Part shown: positions 9,608 to 17,276 of the stretch, one piece after another
Layout: the number at the start of each line of letters is the position of its first letter
Numbering within the stretch: the stretch's first letter is position 1
NCBI RefSeq assembly: GCF_000243715.2
Contig: NZ_AHMO02000008.1
Coordinates: 297,001 to 361,000, forward strand
Origin: Leptospira broomii serovar Hurstbridge str. 5399
Lineage (GTDB): Bacteria > Spirochaetota > Leptospiria > Leptospirales > Leptospiraceae
Direction: 5' to 3'
DNA length: 64,000 nucleotides
The notes under the pieces: generated by a model
The model's input: the letters and a program-made list of their open reading frames with translations, nothing else
What the model was told of the DNA's origin: nothing
The model's database searches: none
Made by a program: the position numbers and the translations under genes

Positions 9608-10485
9608 CAATAATCCGTCCGTATATCTAAGCCGAGGTCGAGGAATCGTGTGGTGTGAGTTAAGTATCCCATACTGACGCCGACACCTGAAAATTTCGAT
9701 AATGCTTCCAACTTCTCAGGAGTGATTCGTCCGGAACATTCTATCCTTATCGAAGGATTCGTTTTTTTTATCGTTTCGAGTGCCTTTTTCGTATCTTCCA
9801 GACTGAAATTGTCCAACATAAGTACGTCTGGACTTGCCTGCAAAGCGTCTTCCAATTGCGAGAGCGAGTCGATTTCTAGTTCTACGAGTCTGCCCGGGTA
9901 TCTGTCTCGAATTCTTTTTACAGGAATGGATGCATGTTCGAATAATGCGAGATGATTGTCCTTAATCATTGCCATTTCGGATAGGTCAAGTCTATGATTT
10001 GATCCTCCTCCGCAGTAAACCGCATATTTAGCAAGTTTCCGATATCCCGGTAAGGTCTTTCTAGTATCCAAAATCATCAAGCCGTTCGATCCGTAGCGAT
10101 CTACGACTTTCCTTGTTTCGGTGGATATTCCCGATAAATACTGCAAAAAATTCAGTAGTATTCGTTCCACTCGCAATAATAATATCAAACTTCCGTTAAG
10201 TTCGGCGATCTTATCTCCCTTACGGAAACGATCTCCGTCTTTAAAGAAAAATATGGATTCCAAACTTTCACCGGAAAGTCGATTGAGAGCTTCGATTACG
10301 CCGCTTCCGCATAGAATTCCATCTTCGCGAGCATTCAAATTAGCGAATGCTTTTTGTTCCGGCTGAAAAAGGGAAACCGAGGTTATATCTTCGTCAGGAC
10401 AGTCTTCCTCCCAAGCCATTTTGGCCAAAGGAAAGTAATCCTCCGAAACGACTTCGGAAATAGGCTTTGTGTAAGCCCTTTTCAC
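9607..10485 (-). CDS. nadC: Nicotinate-nucleotide pyrophosphorylase (carboxylating)
   Basis: A 292-residue quinolinate phosphoribosyltransferase that converts quinolinate and PRPP to nicotinate mononucleotide in NAD synthesis. Characteristic motifs are DTRKTLPGYR, CGGGSNHRLDL, MIKDNH, LEIDSL and a C-terminal ECSGRI...GVGVSMGYLTH. The GTG at 10485 has GGAG five bases upstream. It is the first gene of a nadC-rel unit, with the two reading frames overlapping at TGATG. The leader (10537-10556) holds two copies of GGAATTCC that could pair. Confidence 0.96.
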   Translation of the reverse strand: MKRAYTKPISEVVSEDYFPLAKMAWEEDCPDEDITSVSLFQPEQKAFANLNAREDGILCGSGVIEALNRLSGESLESIFFFKDGDRFRKGDKIAELNGSLILLLRVERILLNFLQYLSGISTETRKVVDRYGSNGLMILDTRKTLPGYRKLAKYAVYCGGGSNHRLDLSEMAMIKDNHLALFEHASIPVKRIRDRYPGRLVELEIDSLSQLEDALQASPDVLMLDNFSLEDTKKALETIKKTNPSIRIECSGRITPEKLEALSKFSGVGVSMGYLTHTTRFLDLGLDIRTDY

Positions 10486-10559
10486 AACGACTCCATCTAA
10501 ATAGAAGTCTTACTTGCTTATAGAAGGGATCAAGCGGAATTCCTCGGGAATTCCCGTTA

Positions 10560-10590
10560 GAAAAAGAAAAGCCCGGATCCAATACCGGGC
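10560..10590 (-). terminator. Rho-independent terminator after lruA
   Basis: On the minus strand a perfect 6-bp stem GCCCGG/CCGGGC (10571-10590, eight-base loop) is followed by TTTTCTTTTT. It ends the transcript that contains lruA and separates it from nadC. Confidence 0.85.
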
Positions 10591-10638
10591 CGGGCTATTC
10601 CATCAAGGAATCGAAATAGGAGTTGCTAAAACCTAGGA

Positions 10639-12474
10639 CTATTTTCCTGTATCAGGCTTTTTTTCTTCACCGCTAGAAGATGGGGTATGTCCTTCCGTAT
10701 TGGATGGATTTGTATTTTGCCCTTCTGAAGGTTGATGCTCGTCATGCGGAGGAGCGCTTTGCTCTTCGGGAGGGTTATGCTGTTCCGGTGGAGCCTGTTC
10801 TTCGGGCGGTGCCTGTTGGTGCTCCGGAGCGGGAGCATGCTGATCTGCCGCAGGCGCTTGTTGCTGCCCTGGAGCATGTTGCTCTTCCGCCTGAGGCTGA
10901 GGATTTTGAGAATGATCTTCCTCGGAATGCTCTTCTTCTGCATCAGGTTTCGGTGTTGTGGTGCTCTCGGACTTTTTCTTTTCATCCGTTACTGCTTCCA
11001 CTTCATCACTACCTGAATGCTTTTTCTTAGCTTTCTTAGGATCGAATTTCGTAGATCCCTTTCTCGGAGGAATCAAAAGCACTTGTTTAGGATAGATCAG
11101 GCTTGGATTCTTGATCTTTCCTTTGTTTGCATCATAAATTCTTTTCCAGAGTCGTCCAGTACCATAGTGCTGTTTGTATGACGCAATTCTCCAGAGGCAG
11201 TCAGCAGGAACTCTTTTTCTAACCACATACCTCTTCCATCCTTCCGGAAGTTCACCGGAACTTGCCGAAGCCTTTCCGCTCGTACCGGTCGTTTTGGTCT
11301 TCGTATGTGTCGTTTTACCCTCTGCGCCATCGACTGTCGCATTTCTATCTTCTTCGCCAGTTCCGGTACGTCCGGCAACGGAAGCGCCTGATTTAATCCG
11401 CTCTGCAATATCATCTGACTGATCAACGACAATTCTAGAAAGTCGAATCGCTTCCTCGGAGCGACTGATCGAATCTTCGTATTTTTCCGAAGAAAAGAAA
11501 TCTTCCGCAGCTACTAAGGATTCATCGGCGGCCTTTAAATTTTCATCGGCTCTTTGGTAAGAGGTTTGAATATCTTTGCTAGAAGTTACTTTAGTTTGAT
11601 CGATTCCGGCAAGTTTATCTTTTGCCTTAGCGATACTATCCTTAGCTTCTTCCTTTTTCTTGGCGGCGTAGGATTGAATATTCTTTGCTACGAGTTCATT
11701 CGACTTTTTACGAAGGTCTTCTACTTCGGAATATCCTTCTTTGATTTTGCCTTCGTCGATTTTCGACTTAGTTGCGTTCAGTCGTTGTCTGGTCTGTCCC
11801 ACTTCGGGATCCTGGCCGCCCGCATAACGATCTGCATCGTCCAGATTCTTTTCGATATCGGATAGAGAATCGATCAGTTGCTGCTTTTGAGAGAGGGCTA
11901 AAGCTTTTGCATCCTGAGCGGATTTTTTAGAATCCAGATACTTTTTATTGCTTTGCTCGTATTGCTCGAATGCGGCTAAACGAGTCTTTAATTTAGCGTC
12001 ATCTCCGGATTCTTTTGGATAGGATTCTAAGGCCCGATCCGCATTATCGCGAAGAGTATCACCTTCTTTACGAAGTTCTACCGCATTTGTATACGGTTCT
12101 GCGGCAAGTTGCGACGCGAAAGCTTCCTCGGCCTCGTCGATCGCGGCCGTAGCTTGTTTTTTGGATTCTTCGGTTAACGATGGAAATGATTTTTCCTGCG
12201 CATCCAAAGCTTTTGCTCTGGCATACACCGCACTTTTCTTCGTTTCGCCTAAGTCCTCGTTGGAGGCCTTTTCGTGAGCCGTAAAAAGGCTCTTGCGAGC
12301 CTCCTCGTATTCACCAGGCGCGTATTTTTCTGCACCGGATTCCTTGGCTCGAGTGATCGCTGATTTCGCTTCTGCAAGCTCTCTAACGGGGAGCTCAGCA
12401 CCGCAAGCGACCAAAACGCCGAGGATCCCTAGTATTAGTAGGAATCGGAAAGATGTAGCTCGAAAGGATTTCAT
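10639..12474 (-). CDS. lruA: LysM-domain lipoprotein LruA (LipL71)
   Basis: A 611-residue outer-envelope lipoprotein. It has a lipoprotein signal with lipobox VLVAC (Cys24). A long Ala/Lys/Glu-rich helical region (about 30-370) begins with a DUF4398-like repeat (ELAEAKSAITRAKESGAEKY). A LysM peptidoglycan-binding domain lies near 415-470 (RYVVRKRVPADCLWRIASYK, then YPKQVLLIPP). The final ~140 residues are Pro/Glu/Gln/His-rich and probably disordered. Size, LysM domain and neighbours (fur, tgt, STAS gene) agree with leptospiral LipL71/LruA, a known antigen in uveitis. It probably tethers the envelope to peptidoglycan (inference). A strong terminator follows. Confidence 0.88.
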   Translation of the reverse strand: MKSFRATSFRFLLILGILGVLVACGAELPVRELAEAKSAITRAKESGAEKYAPGEYEEARKSLFTAHEKASNEDLGETKKSAVYARAKALDAQEKSFPSLTEESKKQATAAIDEAEEAFASQLAAEPYTNAVELRKEGDTLRDNADRALESYPKESGDDAKLKTRLAAFEQYEQSNKKYLDSKKSAQDAKALALSQKQQLIDSLSDIEKNLDDADRYAGGQDPEVGQTRQRLNATKSKIDEGKIKEGYSEVEDLRKKSNELVAKNIQSYAAKKKEEAKDSIAKAKDKLAGIDQTKVTSSKDIQTSYQRADENLKAADESLVAAEDFFSSEKYEDSISRSEEAIRLSRIVVDQSDDIAERIKSGASVAGRTGTGEEDRNATVDGAEGKTTHTKTKTTGTSGKASASSGELPEGWKRYVVRKRVPADCLWRIASYKQHYGTGRLWKRIYDANKGKIKNPSLIYPKQVLLIPPRKGSTKFDPKKAKKKHSGSDEVEAVTDEKKKSESTTTPKPDAEEEHSEEDHSQNPQPQAEEQHAPGQQQAPAADQHAPAPEHQQAPPEEQAPPEQHNPPEEQSAPPHDEHQPSEGQNTNPSNTEGHTPSSSGEEKKPDTGK

Positions 12475-12515
12475 TTGTTTTGCACCAGCCTGGAATCGGT
12501 TTTCTCTATCGTAGC

Positions 12516-12851
12516 TTATTTAAAAGCACCGACAGCGTCAGCTTCATTATCAAAAATCTCAAAGAAGGACGTAAGCTTAGTGAGCTCAAATACCTTTCGC
12601 ACAGACCCCGCGACGTTAATGATTTTTAATCCTCCCTGATATTTCTTTAGGTTAGAGAGGCTGGAAATCAATGCGCCAATTCCGGATGAGTCGATGTAGG
12701 AGACTTTTTCCAAGTTGATGATTGTATAATATTTCTGCTCTTCGATGAGCTTAGCGATGACATCTTTTATTTCAGGGGCGTTATACAAATCGATTTCGCC
12801 ATTAATGTCCAGAATTACGATGTTACCGCTTTCCCTTCTGGTGATTTCCAT
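12516..12851 (-). CDS. STAS-domain anti-sigma factor antagonist-like protein
   Basis: A 111-residue single-domain STAS protein of the SpoIIAA/RsbV type. Members bind an anti-sigma kinase when unphosphorylated. The phosphorylation-site region reads YIDSSGIGALISSL, with the conserved Ser after Asp, so a switch residue is present. It lies 69 bases after tgt and 41 bases before lruA, in the same direction. No RsbW-type kinase or sigma factor is adjacent, so the partner is elsewhere. A REC-SpoIIE phosphatase in this window (31309-32412) is the kind of enzyme that could act on it, but no link is shown. Confidence 0.9.
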   Translation of the reverse strand: MEITRRESGNIVILDINGEIDLYNAPEIKDVIAKLIEEQKYYTIINLEKVSYIDSSGIGALISSLSNLKKYQGGLKIINVAGSVRKVFELTKLTSFFEIFDNEADAVGAFK

Positions 12852-12920
12852 AAAAAATCAGCAACTCCTTATTATCTCTTTTTGAACCAACCTACTATAG
12901 GGGGGCCAAACTCTATATAG

Positions 12921-14045
12921 TCAACGAGAAATTTCCGGTCTTTCATACAAATTTTTCCATTTAGCGGAAAACCGATCAAATTTTCCTTCTTTAATGGATC
13001 GCCGAAGCTCGAACATAAACTTCTTCATAAAACTCAGATTATGGAACGTACTCAGAGAGAAAGCGGTCAGCTCTTTTACGTGGTGAAGATGCCTAAGATA
13101 TCCGACACTATATCTCTTACAGACTCTACATTCACATTCCGAATCTAGAGGTTCGTCGGAAAACTTCCACTTCTCGTTTCTCAAGTTAATTTTTCCCTTC
13201 GAAGTGAATACTTGTCCGTTTCTTGCGTTGCGTGTGGGTAGAACACAATCGAACATATCGACTCCGTTCCTCACTCCGTCCAAAATGTCCGGAACCGTAC
13301 CGACTCCCATGAGATAAAGAGGTCGATTTCGATCTACATGAGGGGCGATTCCTTCCAAAGTTCGAATGAAATCAGGTCGAGGCTCTCCCACAGAGAGGCC
13401 GCCGAGCGCAATTCCGGAGAATGGAAGCCCGTTTAAGTAGGAAAGACTTTCCAACCGGAGCTCCACGTTCGTACCACCTTGGACAATTCCGAACAAATGT
13501 TGTCCGTTTTTATCCTTTTCCCAGTAACGCACTGCCGTTTCCGCCCAACGATGTGTCCGATCCAAGGATTCTTTGATCCGAGCGACACTTGCCTCTCCGG
13601 GAGGGCAATCGTCTAACACCATCATAATGTCGGAACCGATCGTCCGCTGAATATCCACGACCTTCTCGGGAGTAAAGAAATGGGAGCTGCCGTCTATATG
13701 GGAACGAAAGGCAACCCCGTCCGTTTCGAATTTAAAAAGGGAATTTAAACTAAAAACTTGAAAGCCCCCGCTATCGGTCAATAAGGCTTTCTTATACGAT
13801 ATGAAATTCTTGAGTCCTCCGAAGCTTTGGAGAACCTCCGTCCCCGGCCGTAAATACAAGTGGTACGTATTTCCGAGGATCAGTTCGAATCCTAGTTCGT
13901 CGATATCGTCAGAATCCAGAGATTTAATCGCTCCTCTGGTTCCCACGGGCATGAATACGGGAGTCGGGATCTCTATGCCGTTTAAGGCGAGAGTCCCGGT
14001 GCGAGCAAAGGATTGTGGGTCTCGAGTTTCTTCCCGAAAGATCAT
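12921..14045 (-). CDS. tgt: Queuine tRNA-ribosyltransferase
   Basis: A 374-residue enzyme that exchanges guanine-34 for queuine or preQ1 in GUN-anticodon tRNAs. Landmarks are [12 protein letters not shown], the substrate loop [16 protein letters not shown], and a zinc site CECRVCKRY with the following histidine (TFHNL). The active-site aspartates sit in LTDSGGFQ and [10 protein letters not shown] chose ATG 14045, which overlaps the fur stop as ATGA and gives the family's usual length. A reading from 14075 would add ten residues inside fur. Confidence 0.96.
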   Translation of the reverse strand: MIFREETRDPQSFARTGTLALNGIEIPTPVFMPVGTRGAIKSLDSDDIDELGFELILGNTYHLYLRPGTEVLQSFGGLKNFISYKKALLTDSGGFQVFSLNSLFKFETDGVAFRSHIDGSSHFFTPEKVVDIQRTIGSDIMMVLDDCPPGEASVARIKESLDRTHRWAETAVRYWEKDKNGQHLFGIVQGGTNVELRLESLSYLNGLPFSGIALGGLSVGEPRPDFIRTLEGIAPHVDRNRPLYLMGVGTVPDILDGVRNGVDMFDCVLPTRNARNGQVFTSKGKINLRNEKWKFSDEPLDSECECRVCKRYSVGYLRHLHHVKELTAFSLSTFHNLSFMKKFMFELRRSIKEGKFDRFSAKWKNLYERPEISR

Positions 14046-14530
14046 TTCTTCCGAGGACAATTGGGATCTAAGCAACTTCCGTAGATATTCAAGCTATGTC
14101 CTGTGATTTTGAAACCGTTTCCGAGAGCGGCCTGCTCCTGGAGCTGTTCGATCCTTTCGTCCACAAATTCGACGATTCGACCGCAATCTACACAAATAAT
14201 ATGATCGTGATGAGTGTGACCGATGATATGTTCGTAGTACTTATAATCCTGTCCAAAATTATGTTCTTGGAGAAGTTTCGCTTCCACCATAATCGATAGA
14301 ATCCGATAAATGGTCGCCTTGGAAATTTTATCTCTCTGGTCTTTGAATTCTTCCAGGAGGCTTTCCGCGGTAAAATGGTTGTGAAGAGAGAAAATTCTCT
14401 CGGCAACCAGCATCCGCTGGTTTGTGATTTTTAATCCTTTCTTTTGAAGATAATCAGAAAAGGTTTTCATCTCCATGCGAACGGATTCGTCTACGGTCTT
14501 AAGAATTTCGGCTTCCTTATCCTTATTCAT
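14042..14530 (-). CDS. fur: Fur-family metalloregulator
   Basis: A 162-residue Fur superfamily repressor. It has an N-terminal winged helix with the DNA-reading helix around [14 protein letters not shown] (68-81), then a metal-binding dimerisation domain with H-rich HTHHDH (105-110), a CxxC at 113-116 and a second pair C153/C158. Fur-like rather than PerR-like identity is a guess from the CxxxxC spacing. It is translationally coupled to tgt (ATGA). The 217-base upstream region has no clear gene; AT-rich GATAAAC...GATAAAAG lies just before the start and could be promoter or self-operator. Confidence 0.88.
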   Translation of the reverse strand: MNKDKEAEILKTVDESVRMEMKTFSDYLQKKGLKITNQRMLVAERIFSLHNHFTAESLLEEFKDQRDKISKATIYRILSIMVEAKLLQEHNFGQDYKYYEHIIGHTHHDHIICVDCGRIVEFVDERIEQLQEQAALGNGFKITGHSLNIYGSCLDPNCPRKK

Positions 14531-14747
14531 CTTTTATCAGATCAATGTTTATCTAACAGTTCATTTCTTGGGTTCGGGCGTGCGAGTCACTCCCGATTCT
14601 TTCCCGTATTAGATCAGATATCGAATATCGGGCAATCCAAAAATCAAAGGTGCAAGGCTTCCGTCCGAATTGTTGGACAGAGAAAGTAGAAGGCCTGCCT
14701 TTCCCGAAAGTTTCGGAAGACCGTTTTTCCGGGAGATTTCCGAGCAA

Positions 14748-15302
14748 TCACTCGTCAATCTTTCCGGAAATCGAATAGTACCAAGCTCTCTCTAATTCTT
14801 CGGAAATTCGGACGGAGAGAATGCGCAAAGCTCTAGTTTGGGCCTGAGCTTCCGTTTCGATATAGCCGACTTGGTCGGAATAAATCACCCTCGCAGGAAT
14901 TTCGGACCTCTCCAATGGGATTCGTTCTCCACCTGCTTTTTGAAGTTCCACCTTGCATATAATCAACATTTCACGACTGAGTAATTGCCCGCCTTGATCC
15001 AGCAAGGCGCCCACTTGTTGATAGTGGGAAATTTCTCCGTAAATGCGGTACGCCGCGAGGGATTTTTCCCGCGTTTGGATAAACCTTCCGCGATTATTTA
15101 TTTCCTGTTTTACTAAATCGGAAAGTTGGGTATGCAATCCGATCCCGTACGAATTATTTCTGAAATTCTGAATGTAGACCGTCCTTTGGGAATCAGGAAT
15201 TGGAATACCGTTTATTTTCGGAGGATTTCCAGGTTCTCGGGCAAAGTAAGCACAACTATTCAAAACGATCCCGAAAATCGGGATCAGTAAAAGAAGACGC
15301 AT
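14748..15302 (-). CDS. lptE: LPS-assembly lipoprotein LptE-like
   Basis: A 184-residue lipoprotein with signal sequence and lipobox VLNSC (Cys17). The body matches the LptE/RlpB pattern: VYIQNFRNNSYGIGLHTQLS followed by a helix, then GEISHYQQVGA and a C-terminal ALRILSVRISEEL. LptE plugs the LptD pore that delivers LPS to the outer surface. The family is weakly conserved, so the name rests on length, lipobox and pattern. It is divergent from the M23 peptidase gene across 90 bases. Confidence 0.78.
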   Translation of the reverse strand: MRLLLLIPIFGIVLNSCAYFAREPGNPPKINGIPIPDSQRTVYIQNFRNNSYGIGLHTQLSDLVKQEINNRGRFIQTREKSLAAYRIYGEISHYQQVGALLDQGGQLLSREMLIICKVELQKAGGERIPLERSEIPARVIYSDQVGYIETEAQAQTRALRILSVRISEELERAWYYSISGKIDE

Positions 15303-15392
15303 ATCTTTCAGGCTGATGGTTTCCCTTTCTAGGGCAAGGAAATTCTATGATTCCTGCTTTACATTTCAGCCGAACGGCCGCTGAATTCGCAC

Positions 15393-17207
15393 ATGGGGAG
15401 AACCTTTCGTTTATTTCCAAGTACGGATCTCGTTTTATTTCTTTTCGTTTTGGGAACGCTTCTCGTACCGTTGCGCGCTTCTTTTGGAGTGGAAACCGCG
15501 CCTAAAATTTCCTCCTTAATATCCGGCCCGAAGAAAACACTCACCTCGGCTCCACCGATTTGGCAGGAACTCACTTCGGATACGCTCGCCGATCTAGGAA
15601 ATATGCGGTTTCCGATGGAGCTCGAAACTCCGATTTCCGGTTCATACGCGGAGTATAGAGTTCACCATCTTCATATGGGTTGCGATTTTAAAACGTTTCA
15701 TGCAAACGGCCTTGCTGCATCGGCCCCGTTTTCAGGATACGTAGATTCGATCGGACAATCCGCGAAAGGATACGGGCTCAATCTAGTACTGAAATCCTCC
15801 ACTTCTCCATTAAAGGCAAAATTCGCTCACTTATTGGATTTTAGCGGAGTTCGAAAGGACCTAGAACTTTTGAGGGAGGCCCTGGCTCTTTTGAGCGGCG
15901 GAGAATTCCATGTAAAGTTTTCGAATCCAAGTTTCGTAGCAAATAAAGGAGACGCGTTCGCAAGATTGGGAGAATCGGGAACGGGGGTCAGTCATTTACA
16001 TTTCGAACTTCATCTTCCCGGAGGCACTCTCAATCCTCTTCCGTTTCTCCCGATGAGAGGAAGGGATACGACTCCTCCCGAATTGCTTCTGTTATACGTG
16101 GATTCTGACGATGGAACTCAGCTAAGATTCCCTTTGCTAAAAAAAGGGGAAGGCATATTTGAAATCTCGCCGGAAACGACATTGTCTTTGAATGGAGGTG
16201 TTCGTTTTCGATTAGGCGCATATGACCTGATGACTTCTCGAAATAAGAATAATTTATTTTTTGTGGGTCTTTATAACGGGCAAATTCCTTTATATGAACG
16301 ATCGTTTCGCGGGATGAGTTATGAAGAAGCGCGTTCCCATCAGGATATCTTCGATTCCAATCGATCTTCTTTAAATCCTGCCGTCTATGTATATAATTTG
16401 TTTCCAGCCAAGGCCCCCAGTATTTCCTTAAACTCCTTTCCGATCGGAACCAATCTAATCATCACATTAAAAGCGGCGGACCATGCCGGGAATCGATCCC
16501 AAATCTCGATTCCTATCGCGGTAAGTCCGCCCACAAAGCAAAGGACATCCGGGACGAAAACCGACTTCACATCTAAAGACGGGAATCTCAAAATAAAAAC
16601 TCCCGTCAAAACCACTTACGGAGCCGGAAAACTTTTCTTTGAGAGGGTGGAAGCGCCTGAGGAAATCGCGCCTCTCCCGGACGGACTGATCTTGAAAGGA
16701 AGCGCTTATGAGTTGGAGTCCACAGATCTGTCTTGGGTGGGAGAAGCCGAACTCAACTGGAAAGGACTTAGATTGGGAAGAAAAGAAAGTGTCTATTTAT
16801 ATGACAAAGGCACTAAGCGTTGGTCGGCTCTCAAACAGAAAGGTGCCGTGAGCTATCTCTCCAAGCTAGGCATTTTAGCCGTGTTGGAAGATAACGCCAA
16901 ACCTACCGTAACTCAACCCTTCCTAATAACTAGACATAGAAGAATTGCAAGCGCCAGAGAGCCGGATTGGGAGGAACGAGTCTATGTTCTAAGCGACGTA
17001 GGTTCCGGATATGCCGGAGGAGCCGAAGTCTTATTAGAAGGGGAATCTTATCCGAGCGAATTCGACAACGATCGAAAAATGTTGATTCTGAAAATTCCCA
17101 AATCCTTATCCAATTGGAAAAAAAAGCTGCTTATTCAGATCAGAATCAAGGATCGATCCGGAAATATCTCGGATTGGTTTACTGACCTAATCCGATTTGA
17201 AACTTAA
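15393..17207 (+). CDS. M23-family metallopeptidase with C-terminal extension
   Basis: A 604-residue exported protein with a hydrophobic N-terminal signal (about 11-30). The M23/LytM catalytic core lies at 75-215 with both zinc motifs intact: H94-x3-D98 (HLHMGCD) and H201-x-H203 (SHLHFEL), so it should be an active peptidoglycan endopeptidase. An insertion of about 35 residues separates the core halves. The remaining ~390 residues look like beta-rich domains of unknown role, including APLPDGL- and SDVGSGY-type segments. It stands alone on the plus strand and is followed by a shared terminator. Confidence 0.88.
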   Translation: MGRTFRLFPSTDLVLFLFVLGTLLVPLRASFGVETAPKISSLISGPKKTLTSAPPIWQELTSDTLADLGNMRFPMELETPISGSYAEYRVHHLHMGCDFKTFHANGLAASAPFSGYVDSIGQSAKGYGLNLVLKSSTSPLKAKFAHLLDFSGVRKDLELLREALALLSGGEFHVKFSNPSFVANKGDAFARLGESGTGVSHLHFELHLPGGTLNPLPFLPMRGRDTTPPELLLLYVDSDDGTQLRFPLLKKGEGIFEISPETTLSLNGGVRFRLGAYDLMTSRNKNNLFFVGLYNGQIPLYERSFRGMSYEEARSHQDIFDSNRSSLNPAVYVYNLFPAKAPSISLNSFPIGTNLIITLKAADHAGNRSQISIPIAVSPPTKQRTSGTKTDFTSKDGNLKIKTPVKTTYGAGKLFFERVEAPEEIAPLPDGLILKGSAYELESTDLSWVGEAELNWKGLRLGRKESVYLYDKGTKRWSALKQKGAVSYLSKLGILAVLEDNAKPTVTQPFLITRHRRIASAREPDWEERVYVLSDVGSGYAGGAEVLLEGESYPSEFDNDRKMLILKIPKSLSNWKKKLLIQIRIKDRSGNISDWFTDLIRFET

Positions 17208-17221
17208 TAAACGAAGTATCT

Positions 17222-17250
17222 AAAAAAAGGGACCATAAACGGTCCCTTTT
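17222..17250. terminator. Bidirectional terminator between M23 gene and greA
   Basis: The perfect stem GGGACC/GGTCCC (17229-17246, loop ATAAAC) has seven A's on its left and TTTT on its right. It can stop transcription from both converging genes. Confidence 0.9.
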
Positions 17251-17276
17251 CCGAATTCAGACCGAGAGAGTCTTCT

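Noticed and set aside
14531..14570. Fur box upstream of fur
   Set aside because: GATAAAC and GATAAAAG are present but do not form the palindrome expected of a Fur site, so I did not list it.
14553..14747. Minus-strand 64-codon frame between lptE and fur
   Set aside because: No ribosome-binding site or recognisable motif; the region more likely holds the fur promoter.
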